Assembly: GCF_020829665.1 (NCBI RefSeq)
Contig: NZ_JAIVFT010000014.1
Location: forward strand, 124,001-188,000
DNA: 64,000 bases
Origin: Nostoc sp. CHAB 5824
GTDB lineage: Bacteria > Cyanobacteriota > Cyanobacteriia > Cyanobacteriales > Nostocaceae
Direction of reading: 5' to 3'
Part shown: positions 1-9,011 of the stretch, piece by piece
How positions within the stretch are numbered: the first letter of the stretch is position 1
Layout: every line of letters starts with the position of its first letter
Program-made: the position numbers and the translations under genes
The notes under the pieces: model-generated
Seen by the model: the letters and a program-made list of their open reading frames with translations, nothing else
Told to the model about the DNA's origin: nothing
Database searches by the model: none

Positions 1-3000
1 TCTGGCAGCAGAAAAATCAGAAGGGGTATAGCCTTGTGATTCTTTTGACTGACAATGAGCAATCAGGGTTTTTAATGCTTCTATGAATCCAAAAGCTAAC
101 CGTTCAATAGTCGATCGTTTGTGAACTTTGTCACTATAAGCAAAGTCTATTTCTAGCTTTCCTGAATGAATTAATCCGCTCACTGCCAATAAATGGCTAC
201 GATTTCCTTGCTTACTCTGCTCTGATTTCCACTCTTTGACAGATCCAAACATTGCAGATGCAGATAGTACTTGGTCAAATTGACCTAAATAATTAAAACT
301 GACTTCTGCTTGAGGCAAATTCTGGAATTTATTTTGAACTGCCGCATCTGGATATAAATATCGCAATATACCATAACCAATACCGTGTTTAGGAAGGCGA
401 CGCAGTTTTTCTTTAACTAATTTTAAATCTCCTAACTGATCAATAGAACTCAGTTCTAATTGGACAGGAAATAAGGTAGTAAACCAGCCTACGGTACGGG
501 ATAAATCTACATCTTCAAATAGGTCTTCCCGTCCATGTCCCTCTAGATCGACAACTAACGATTTTTCCCCTGTCCATTGGCTAAAGCTTTGTACTAACGC
601 AGTCAGCAAAATATCGTTAATTTGTGTATTGTAAGCAGAGGGAACATCTTGGAGAAGGGCGCGGGTTTCATCCTCATTTAAAAAGATGGTCAAAGAATCA
701 GTTGAGGTTATGGTATTGCATTCTTTTCCTAATGGGTAATCTATCGGTAAAGGATTAATATTACTTTCATTAGATAACCAGTAATCAATTTCTATGGCAA
801 GGGCTTCTGATTTACTGTATTCTTGTAGCCGATTTGCCCAATCTTGAAAAGAAGTAGTTTTGGGTGGTAATTTGATGATTTCGCCATGCCTAATTTGCTG
901 ATAAGCTGTTGCCAAGTCTTCTAGCAAAATTCGCCATGAGATACCATCTACTACTAGGTGATGGATAACAAATAGTAGCTGACTTGGTTGATTTATCCCC
1001 AGGTGAAACAACGCAACTCGTACAATTTCTCCTGATGATAAGTTCAGGCTAGCTTGAAGTTCAGCGTCTTTTGTCTGAATTGCGGTTTGTTGTGCTTCTG
1101 GAGAAAGTTCTGACAAATCCACAATGGTGAAAGGCACTGTTTCTTGTGGCACATCATTAATCTGTTGCGGGGGATTCGTTTCTAGGACAAACCGCGATTC
1201 TCCCTTGGCGCTAGCCTCTCCCCTTTGGGAGAAGGGGAGAGGTGCAAACCGCGATCGCAATACATCATGATGCAATAATAATTGTTGCAAGACTTGTTTT
1301 AATAACTCCGGTTGTGTTTCTGATGGAATTACAAGCATTGCTGACTGGTTAAAGTAGTGAGCATCGGGTAAATTTTGCTCGAAAAACCAATGTTGGATAG
1401 GCGTTAGCGGTACTAAACCTGTGACTAACCCCTGATTGGCTTTGATTTGACTGGTTGTGCCGACAACAGTAGCTAACTCAGCAATGGTTTGATATTGAAA
1501 CAGTTGTTTTGGAGTTAGCTGTAACCCGGCAAGATTTGCTTTAGAAATCATCTGAATACTGATGATTGAATCGCCGCCTAATTCAAAGAAATTATCGTAA
1601 ATGCTGATATTTGGTTGTCTCAAAACTTCAGCCCAAATTGCCGCTAACCTTTCTTCTGTCGGAGTCCGAGGAACAACAACCCCTAAGTCTAAATTTCTGT
1701 CTGAAGTATCTGGGGCAGGCAAAGCACGATAGTCGACTTTACCATTAGGGGTAATCGGTAACCGATCTAATGAGATGAAGGCAGAAGGAACCATGTATGG
1801 GGGTAACTTCTGTTTGAGGAATTGGCGAATTTCATCAATTTGAACTTGTCCTTGATTTCCAACCACGTAGGCAACGAGACGCTTATTGCCAGGGATATCT
1901 TCACGGGCAATGACGACAGCTTGAACCACCTGGGGATGTTGATTTATGACTGTTTCAATCTCACCAAGCTCAATCCGAAAACCGCGAATCTTCACCTGAG
2001 AATCCATCCGCCCCAAATATTCCAGATTACCATCGAGTCGATAACAAACTAAATCCCCAGTTTTATATAATCTACTCCCTTGTGACTTCTCAAAAGGATT
2101 GGGGATAAATTTTTGCAATGTCAATTCTGGACGGTTCAAGTAACCCCGTGCCACACCTGCACCGCCAATATGGAGTTCCCCTGGCACTCCAATAGGAACG
2201 GGTTGCAAGTATTTATCTAACACATATACCTGAACATTACTAATAGGTTTGCCGATGGCAACTTCTTGACGGTTGAGAGCGTTTTCTGACAAATCAGATA
2301 AAGTTGCAACCACAGTGGTTTCAGTCGGCCCATAACTATTAACCAACTGAGGATAATTACCTACCAATTGATGCCACATTACAACTTTTTCCGATAGCAC
2401 TCGCTCTCCGCCGAGAATAACCAGTCGTAATGAATCAGGTAATGATAAATTTTCACTCGCTAATTCACTTACTAACAAATGCCAGTAAGCTGTTGGTAAA
2501 TCCCATACTGTCACTTCCCACTGTTTTGATTGCTGCACAAACGCAGACACAGACTGCAACATTTCCTCGGTACGCAATACTAGTGTCCCACCGCTACTTA
2601 AACAGGGATAGATTTCTTCGGCGGCGGCATCAAAACTAATTGAGGCAAATTGAAGAATTTGATCGCACTCTGTCAGTTTATATTCAGCAATCGCAGTTTG
2701 CGTAAAATTAACTAAAGAATGATGTTCAATTAGCACGCCTTTGGGCTTGCCTGCGGAACCTGATGTATAGATAATGTATGCTAAGTTACTCGCTACTACC
2801 TTAGACTCAGGATTTTCTCGACTCTGGCTTGAAATCAACGTCTTTTGAGTATCTAAACAAACGATTTCCAGAGGATGTTTAGCTTCCACAGTTGCCCATT
2901 GTTGCATCGTTACCAGAATTGGCACTTGAGCATCATTGACTATATCGCTCAATCGTTCGGCTGGATACGCAGGATCTAGGGGAACATAAGCACCCCCAGC

Positions 3001-6000
3001 TTTGAGAATTCCTAACAGTCCCACTATCATCTCCAAGGAGCGATCAATGCAGATTGCGACTAAGCAATCGGGTTTTACCCCCAAACTTTTCAGATAGTGA
3101 GCGAGTTGGTTAGCTTGTTCATTCAATTCCCGATAGGTGAGTTTTTGCCCCTCAAATACCACTGCTACTGCATCAGGGGTCTTGTTTACTTGTTCTTCGA
3201 CTAACTGATGAATACATTTTCCTTCAGGATAAGCTGTTTTAGTCTGGTTCCAGTCGAATAATAATTGATGCTGTTGCTCTGGCGTTAGTAGAGGGTATTG
3301 GGAAATTCGTTGATCGGGATTAGCGACAATCCCTTCTACCAATGTTTGATATTGTCCCATCATGCGATCGATAGTGGCAGCATCAAATAGGTCGCTGTTA
3401 TATTCCCAAACAACGGTTATACCATCTGTTTCAATTCCCTTAGCTTCTTGGGAATTGCGCCCTACTCGTTGTTCAGAACGGGGAATAACGACAATATCAA
3501 GATCAAATTTGGCTGATTTATTGTTGAGTGCCTCATGCTGTTTAATGGTCAATCCAGGTAAACTCAAGTCAGGTAAAAGAGCATCATGAAAGCTGAACAT
3601 CACCTGGAATAGCGGGTTATAGCTCAGATTTCTTTCAGGTTTAAGTGCTTCTACGACCTTATCAAAGGGTAAGTCTTCATTGCTATAACCTTCTAGGGTC
3701 ACTTGACGTACTTGAGCCAGAAGTTCTCGAAAGGTGGGATTACCAGAAACATCTGTGCGTAGGACAATGTTATTGACAATCATACCAATTAACCCTTCTG
3801 TCTCCCGCCAACGGCGATTAGCTACCCCAGATCCCACACAAAGGTCTTCTTGTCCCGTGTAACGGTAGAGCATGGTTACGAAAACCGCAAACATACTCAT
3901 AAATAACGTTACCCCTTCTTGACGACCCATGTTTCTCAGGGCTTCGCAGACATCTAGGGGAAGTTCCATCCGCAGCATTCCGCCCTGGTAAGTTTGCTCG
4001 ACTGGTCGCGGGCGATGCCTACGGCGAGCTTCGCTAACGCTAGGTAATTCTAATAAGGGTGGACAGCCAGATAATTTTTGTTTCCAATAGTCCAATTGGG
4101 CTTGTGCTGCCTCTGTCAATACCCACTGTCGCTGCCAATGGGCAAAATCTGCAAACTGTAGTAATGGTTCGGCTAAAGGTGACGATTTACCTTCAGAAAA
4201 GGCTTGATATAGTGTTAATAATTCTCGCAAAAATAAATTGAATGACCAACCATCATGTACCATGTGATGTTCAACATGAACTAACACATATTCTTGGTCG
4301 TTTAATTTTAATAATGTCCAACGAATTAAGGGTAGTTGACTAATATCAAAAGGTTTTTGAACCGTTTCATCGGTCAATCTTTGTACTTCAGCTTCCTGTT
4401 CAGATTTAGGAACGCTTTGCAGGTCTATTACTGGTAAATTGACAGGTTGAGGAGGATGAATTACTTGTACCAGCTTTCCTTCTACCGCCGGAAACGTGGT
4501 ACGGAAGATTTCATGACGGCGCAAAATTTCGCCCAGGCTTTGTTCAAGAATAGATGTATTCAAATGTCCCTGAAAACGCAAACTTTCTTGAAATTGGTAA
4601 GCGCTCATGGAAGGAGCTAATTGCTCAATGAAATATACCCGTTCTTGGGCAAAGGAAACAGGTAAGTAACCCTCCCGTAAAATCGGCTGAATTTTAGCTA
4701 AAAGTGATGACTGTTTTAACTGCTGTTGCTGGACAACAACCTTAACTAAGTCGTTGATTGTTGGGTTTTCAAAGAGTTGCCCAAAGGATAGTTCAACTTG
4801 AAAAACATCGCGTATCCGAGACAGAATTTGAGTGGCGATTAAAGAATGACCACCTAACTGGAAAAAATTGTCATCGACTCCAATCTGTTCTAATCCGAAA
4901 ACTTGTCGCCAGATTTTTGCGATCGCTTCTTCCTGAGCATTACGAGGGGCGATAAAGGTTTCTTGAAGTTTGGGGGCGGGAAGTGCTTGGCGATCGATTT
5001 TCCCATTGGGGTTGAGAGGTAAAGCGTCTAGGGAAACAAAGACTGTTGGCACCATATAGCTGGGTAGCTTGTTTTTCAAAAAGCTTTGCAGATTTGTGCA
5101 GTTAATCTCCGTCTTTTGGTAGGGGACAACATAAGCTACCAGATGTCTGTTTCCAGGTGTGTCTTCACGAACAATGACGGCGGTTTGAGATACTTGCGAG
5201 TGTTGATTGAGGACAGATTCAATTTCTGATAACTCAATGCGGAAGCCATTAATTTTTACCTGATCGTCAATCCGTCCTACAAATTCTAGGTTGCCATCTG
5301 GTAAATACCGTCCTAAATCACCAGTTTTATATAATTTTGAATTGTCAAAAGGATTTTGAATAAATTTTTCTGCGGTCAATTCTGGGCGGTTCAAATAGCC
5401 CTGTGCTAGTCCAGCCCCCCCGATGTATATTTCTCCTATTGTTTCCTTCGGGACTTGTTGAAGGTTTTGATCCAACACATAGACTTGAATATTATCCCCC
5501 ATTGGTTTACCAATAGGTATTTCTGTTCCCTCTAGTTGGGTTGGTTTCAAATTGGATAAAGAGCAAATTGTAGCTTCAACGGTGGTTTCGGTAGGCCCGT
5601 AGGCATTAATCAATTCAGGGAATTTCCCTACAAACTTGAGCCACATCTTAACTTGTTCTGGTAGCGCCCGTTCACCGCCAATAATCACCAAGCGCAATGA
5701 TTGGGGTAATGTTATTTGACCAGTGGCTAATTCATTGACTATCAAATGCCAGTAAGCTGTTGGCAAATCCCAGACAGTTATTTGCCAATCTTGAGATTGC
5801 TGTACAAATGAGGCTACGGAACTCACCATTTCTTCAGTTCGTAGCATTACAGTTGCACCACAACTTAGTGCAGGATATATTTCTTCTGCAAATACATCAA
5901 AACTCATCGAGGTGAACTGAAGAATGGCATCGCTTGCAGAGATTTTGTATTGAGCTATCGCCATCTGGATAAAATTCACCAATGATTGATGTTCAATCAT

Positions 6001-6516
6001 TACCCCTTTGGGTTTTCCGGTTGATCCTGATGTATAGATGACATAAGCCAGGTTATTAGGTTGTACTGTATTAACGAGATTGCGTTGGCTTTGCCCGCCG
6101 TAGGCATTGCTCTGGTTAGCGATTTCATCCTTGTGGCTATCTAAGCAAATTACCTGTCCTGAATAGTCAAATATTAAACTAGACCATTTTTGTTGTGTGA
6201 CTAACACAGAGATTTGAGCATCTTGTACCATGTAGCTCAATCGTTCGGCTGGATAGGTAGGATCTAAGGGGAGATATGCCCCTCCAGCTTTGAGAATACC
6301 TAATAAACCTACAATCATGTCCAGGGAGCGATCAAGGCAAATCCCGACTAAGACCTCAGCTCCTACCCCTAATTTTTGTAAATGATGAGCAAGTTGGTTA
6401 GCTTTAATATTTAATTCTTGGTATGTCAGTTGCTTCTGCCCATATTTCACAGCTACAGCTTGCGGAGTTCGCACAACCTGGGCTTCAAATAACTGATGAA
6501 TACATTGTTTAAACAT
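1..6516 (-). CDS. aptA: Bimodular non-ribosomal peptide synthetase, A-T-C-A-T-E (anabaenopeptin-type starter protein), 3' end outside window
   Basis: Open for 2172 codons and running off the left edge. Domains in order: A1 (about 1-510, core TSGSTGKPKG near 160-170); T1 with LGGHS, Ser near 558; C (about 590-1030, HHMVHDG at 750-756); A2 (about 1070-1590, TSGSAGKPKG near 1250); T2 with LGGDS, Ser near 1650; E (about 1690 to edge), with HHLVVDG at 1852, EGHGRE, RTVGWFT and FNYLGQ. T2 carries the LGGDS form typical of carriers ahead of an E domain. There is no C domain before A1, so module 1 is an initiation module. Pocket residues read by eye against GrsA are D-V-E-D-I-G-A-V-E for A1 and D-A-E-D-I-G-S-V-V for A2; both acidic, fitting a basic amino acid, and A2 plus E suggests D-Lys. 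This order matches anabaenopeptin/nostamide synthetases, and nearby hph genes agree. The substrate calls are inference. Confidence 0.9.
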   Translation of the reverse strand, partial: MFKQCIHQLFEAQVVRTPQAVAVKYGQKQLTYQELNIKANQLAHHLQKLGVGAEVLVGICLDRSLDMIVGLLGILKAGGAYLPLDPTYPAERLSYMVQDAQISVLVTQQKWSSLIFDYSGQVICLDSHKDEIANQSNAYGGQSQRNLVNTVQPNNLAYVIYTSGSTGKPKGVMIEHQSLVNFIQMAIAQYKISASDAILQFTSMSFDVFAEEIYPALSCGATVMLRTEEMVSSVASFVQQSQDWQITVWDLPTAYWHLIVNELATGQITLPQSLRLVIIGGERALPEQVKMWLKFVGKFPELINAYGPTETTVEATICSLSNLKPTQLEGTEIPIGKPMGDNIQVYVLDQNLQQVPKETIGEIYIGGAGLAQGYLNRPELTAEKFIQNPFDNSKLYKTGDLGRYLPDGNLEFVGRIDDQVKINGFRIELSEIESVLNQHSQVSQTAVIVREDTPGNRHLVAYVVPYQKTEINCTNLQSFLKNKLPSYMVPTVFVSLDALPLNPNGKIDRQALPAPKLQETFIAPRNAQEEAIAKIWRQVFGLEQIGVDDNFFQLGGHSLIATQILSRIRDVFQVELSFGQLFENPTINDLVKVVVQQQQLKQSSLLAKIQPILREGYLPVSFAQERVYFIEQLAPSMSAYQFQESLRFQGHLNTSILEQSLGEILRRHEIFRTTFPAVEGKLVQVIHPPQPVNLPVIDLQSVPKSEQEAEVQRLTDETVQKPFDISQLPLIRWTLLKLNDQEYVLVHVEHHMVHDGWSFNLFLRELLTLYQAFSEGKSSPLAEPLLQFADFAHWQRQWVLTEAAQAQLDYWKQKLSGCPPLLELPSVSEARRRHRPRPVEQTYQGGMLRMELPLDVCEALRNMGRQEGVTLFMSMFAVFVTMLYRYTGQEDLCVGSGVANRRWRETEGLIGMIVNNIVLRTDVSGNPTFRELLAQVRQVTLEGYSNEDLPFDKVVEALKPERNLSYNPLFQVMFSFHDALLPDLSLPGLTIKQHEALNNKSAKFDLDIVVIPRSEQRVGRNSQEAKGIETDGITVVWEYNSDLFDAATIDRMMGQYQTLVEGIVANPDQRISQYPLLTPEQQHQLLFDWNQTKTAYPEGKCIHQLVEEQVNKTPDAVAVVFEGQKLTYRELNEQANQLAHYLKSLGVKPDCLVAICIDRSLEMIVGLLGILKAGGAYVPLDPAYPAERLSDIVNDAQVPILVTMQQWATVEAKHPLEIVCLDTQKTLISSQSRENPESKVVASNLAYIIYTSGSAGKPKGVLIEHHSLVNFTQTAIAEYKLTECDQILQFASISFDAAAEEIYPCLSSGGTLVLRTEEMLQSVSAFVQQSKQWEVTVWDLPTAYWHLLVSELASENLSLPDSLRLVILGGERVLSEKVVMWHQLVGNYPQLVNSYGPTETTVVATLSDLSENALNRQEVAIGKPISNVQVYVLDKYLQPVPIGVPGELHIGGAGVARGYLNRPELTLQKFIPNPFEKSQGSRLYKTGDLVCYRLDGNLEYLGRMDSQVKIRGFRIELGEIETVINQHPQVVQAVVIAREDIPGNKRLVAYVVGNQGQVQIDEIRQFLKQKLPPYMVPSAFISLDRLPITPNGKVDYRALPAPDTSDRNLDLGVVVPRTPTEERLAAIWAEVLRQPNISIYDNFFELGGDSIISIQMISKANLAGLQLTPKQLFQYQTIAELATVVGTTSQIKANQGLVTGLVPLTPIQHWFFEQNLPDAHYFNQSAMLVIPSETQPELLKQVLQQLLLHHDVLRSRFAPLPFSQRGEASAKGESRFVLETNPPQQINDVPQETVPFTIVDLSELSPEAQQTAIQTKDAELQASLNLSSGEIVRVALFHLGINQPSQLLFVIHHLVVDGISWRILLEDLATAYQQIRHGEIIKLPPKTTSFQDWANRLQEYSKSEALAIEIDYWLSNESNINPLPIDYPLGKECNTITSTDSLTIFLNEDETRALLQDVPSAYNTQINDILLTALVQSFSQWTGEKSLVVDLEGHGREDLFEDVDLSRTVGWFTTLFPVQLELSSIDQLGDLKLVKEKLRRLPKHGIGYGILRYLYPDAAVQNKFQNLPQAEVSFNYLGQFDQVLSASAMFGSVKEWKSEQSKQGNRSHLLAVSGLIHSGKLEIDFAYSDKVHKRSTIERLAFGFIEALKTLIAHCQSKESQGYTPSDFSAAR

Positions 6517-6596
6517 AAGCTAAATATTGCAAAATGCAAATTGATAATTTTAGATGTATTTCTAGGTATAGGGCATTATATGTACGAATTTGAATG

Positions 6597-6645
6597 ATGG
6601 CCTTTGAGGGTTTAATCCGGTGCAATCGGACTCAGAGGCCATTTT
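6597..6645. other. Inverted repeat (stem-loop) upstream of the NRPS
   Basis: The arms TGGCCTTTGAG and CTCAGAGGCCA enclose a second pairing, GGTTTAATCCGG against its surroundings. The T-rich stretch lies on the plus side (TTTTATT), so it is not an obvious terminator for the minus-strand gene that ends at 6726. It could be an RNA structure in the NRPS leader or just a repeat. The remaining gap bases to 6726 show nothing else clear. Confidence 0.4.
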
Positions 6646-6725
6646 ATTCGTTGGCAATAATTAAGCGCGATCGCACTTAATTTATTAGCATTTTGCCTGG
6701 AATCTCAACAAATCTAACAGTGAAA

Positions 6726-7118
6726 TTATTCCTCGACGATTTCAATTGTTTTTGGAGGCTGAACTTCTTCAGTATCAGTAATGATTACTGGGCTAAGTTC
6801 ATTTTTTAGCTTGAGTTTTAGCTCTTCTGAAATAGGTAAATCTTTAATTTCTTTGAGCAGGAATCTCACGGATTCGGTTTTACTACGTTCTGTATAAATG
6901 GCCTTGAGAACAGCTTCAATTCCATATCCTGCTACAGTATCCCCTACAACTGTTATTAGACCAAGCAGTGCTATACCTCCGACGATACCAAACGGCCCTC
7001 CCAATGCTGTGAGGGCAGCTGCAATAGCAGCCGAACTACCCCCTGTTGTGACTGTTAGAATCACGAGAAATACGCCGGGAAGACCTAGACCAGCAAGTTT
7101 TTTAACAATTTCGTCCAT
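6726..7118 (-). CDS. Small glycine-rich membrane protein, function unknown
   Basis: 130 aa. Residues 8-75 are almost entirely Gly/Ala/Ile/Leu/Val with repeated small-residue steps (for example LTALGGPFGIVGG), probably two closely packed membrane helices. The tail from about 80 is charged, rich in Lys and Glu, and ends in a Pro/Glu stretch. A Shine-Dalgarno TGAGG lies eight bases before the ATG. It sits between the NRPS and hphCD in the same direction, so it may be co-transcribed, but the 183-base gap to hphCD argues for its own signals. No family with a known function was recognised; a pore-forming or transport-accessory role would be a guess. Confidence 0.7.
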   Translation of the reverse strand: MDEIVKKLAGLGLPGVFLVILTVTTGGSSAAIAAALTALGGPFGIVGGIALLGLITVVGDTVAGYGIEAVLKAIYTERSKTESVRFLLKEIKDLPISEELKLKLKNELSPVIITDTEEVQPPKTIEIVEE

Positions 7119-7301
7119 TGTAATTACCTCAAATCCTTTGTTTATTGGTTAAAACATTACTAAGGGTACGAGAGTGGAGTCTTTGTAAATAAAGAAACCT
7201 ATCTCAAAACTAGACTAAACTAAATAAGAGTCATTCAAGCTCAGATTGGGTTAATATTGTTTGAGTTTTTTCTCTATTTCCCCGATCTGATAGTTCAGTT
7301 T

Positions 7302-9011
7302 TTAATTAAAGCGATCGCTAATTTTTCCATTTACAGCAGAGATAGCCACTGTTCTTGGTGAGGCTAAATAATTTTTGCCCGTTGGATCGCCACTGCGTCC
7401 TTTAAAATTGCGATTGGTTGCATAAATCCCTGTTTCTTCTTTTGCCAAAACCCCAAGTCCAGAATTGATACAAGCTCCACAACCTGTCTTGAGAATCTGC
7501 GCCCCCGCTTGTTCAAAAATGTCGAGATAGCCCAACCTTTGAGCTTGTTCTCGAATTTCAACGGTTGCAGGTACAATAAACAAGTTTACACCGTCTGCCA
7601 GTTGCCGACCGTTCAAAACTTCGGCTGCTTGAGCTAAATCGTAGAGTTTGCCCCCAGTACAAGAGCCAATAAAAGCTTTGGTAATCGGAATGTCTTCTAA
7701 CTGACTAATGGCAACTACTTGATCCGGTTTCGGAGGACGTGCGACTTGCGGTTCTAAATCACTAAGGTCAAATTGATAAACCTTTTCGTACTCAGCATCA
7801 GCATCACCGATAATCTCTTCAAATTCTTGTAAGCTACGGTTTTTTACATACTCACGGGTCACTTCATCAGGAACAATCAAGCCACATATTGCACCACACT
7901 CCACAGCCATATTGGCTAGAGTCAACCGTTCATCAAAGGGCAGTTGGGCGAGGATTGACCCTCTAAACTCCATTACTTTACTGGTAGCACCAGCACAGCC
8001 GATTTGTCCGAGGATAAATAGGATAATATCTTTGGCACTGATTTTAGGAGGCAAGGTTCCAGACAACTCAAATACTAGCGTTGGAGGAACACGAATCCAC
8101 ATATCTCCTGTGGCATAAATATTAGCCATATCTGTGGTTCCTACGCCTGTGGAAAAGGCTCCCAATGCTCCGTAGGTGCAGGTATGGGAATCTGTACCGG
8201 CAATTATCATTCCTGGTCGGACAAACCCTTTTTCTGGGAGTAAAACGTGACAGATGCCTGCTGCTTCGCCTGGGGAAACCACATCAAATAGGTGGCATCC
8301 TTGGACTTTAGCAAACTCAACCATCTGTTCGTACATCAGATATGCTTTGTCATCAGCACGGATGTCGTTGACTTGGATAAAGTGATCGGCTACCAAAACT
8401 ACCCGTTGGGAGTCCCATAACTTTGCCTCTTCTCCATACTGTTTATAAAATGTCTTGGCCACAGGCCCAGCCACAGCATCATGAGATAAGGCTAAATCAA
8501 CCTGGGCAAAAACTACTTCTCCTGGTTGGACGTAAGAATTGCCAGAGGCTTTAGCCAAGAGTTTCTCTACTAAAGTCATGGAGCGGGTCGGGGTCAGGCT
8601 GCGAGGAATGGTAATCTTTCCCTGACGACGCAGCTGATTAAAAGACATTAACCCACCTGCTGCTGCGATCGCATCAACTACAGGATTTTGCTGTTTTTCC
8701 CCTAGAATTTCTAGGGGTAGTCCAATATTGATGCTATTACGATAAAAAATTTCAGCGAACGATCGCGCCCGAATCTTTTCAATTCCAGCAGCTTGCAGGG
8801 CAATGGGGGCAACTTCTCGACTGGAACCACAGCCGAAATTTTCTCCTGCTTCAATCACATTGTATTTTAATAATTCACCTGCTCCAATAACATGTTCTAA
8901 AGCATAGTGTTTTAAGCGATCGGGGTGATCATTTGTCGCCCGATTAGCAGGAATAATATCATCGGTATTGATATCATTTCCCAACTGCAAAATGTTATCT
9001 GTGTGACTCAT
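7302..9011 (-). CDS. hphCD: HphCD: fused aconitase-family isomerase for homophenylalanine/homotyrosine synthesis
   Basis: 569 aa. Residues 1-150 are the small (LeuD-like swivel) subunit, with NDINTDDIIPA and GCGSSRE; residues 155-569 are the large (LeuC-like) subunit, with GTDSHTCTYGALG, GSCTGG and TGCGACINSG giving the three 4Fe-4S cysteines. Primary-metabolism LeuC and LeuD are separate proteins in the order C then D; the small-first fusion is the arrangement known for HphCD, which isomerises 2-benzylmalate to 3-benzylmalate. The start overlaps the end of hphB by 17 bases, indicating translational coupling. Homophenylalanine or homotyrosine is a ring residue of anabaenopeptins, which fits the neighbouring NRPS. 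Assignment rests on fusion order and context; an isopropylmalate role cannot be excluded from sequence alone. Confidence 0.88.
   Translation of the reverse strand: MSHTDNILQLGNDINTDDIIPANRATNDHPDRLKHYALEHVIGAGELLKYNVIEAGENFGCGSSREVAPIALQAAGIEKIRARSFAEIFYRNSINIGLPLEILGEKQQNPVVDAIAAAGGLMSFNQLRRQGKITIPRSLTPTRSMTLVEKLLAKASGNSYVQPGEVVFAQVDLALSHDAVAGPVAKTFYKQYGEEAKLWDSQRVVLVADHFIQVNDIRADDKAYLMYEQMVEFAKVQGCHLFDVVSPGEAAGICHVLLPEKGFVRPGMIIAGTDSHTCTYGALGAFSTGVGTTDMANIYATGDMWIRVPPTLVFELSGTLPPKISAKDIILFILGQIGCAGATSKVMEFRGSILAQLPFDERLTLANMAVECGAICGLIVPDEVTREYVKNRSLQEFEEIIGDADAEYEKVYQFDLSDLEPQVARPPKPDQVVAISQLEDIPITKAFIGSCTGGKLYDLAQAAEVLNGRQLADGVNLFIVPATVEIREQAQRLGYLDIFEQAGAQILKTGCGACINSGLGVLAKEETGIYATNRNFKGRSGDPTGKNYLASPRTVAISAVNGKISDRFN

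Noticed and set aside
6597..6645. Terminator for the small membrane protein gene
   Set aside because: The stem is present but the T-rich side faces the wrong direction, so it was kept as an unassigned hairpin.
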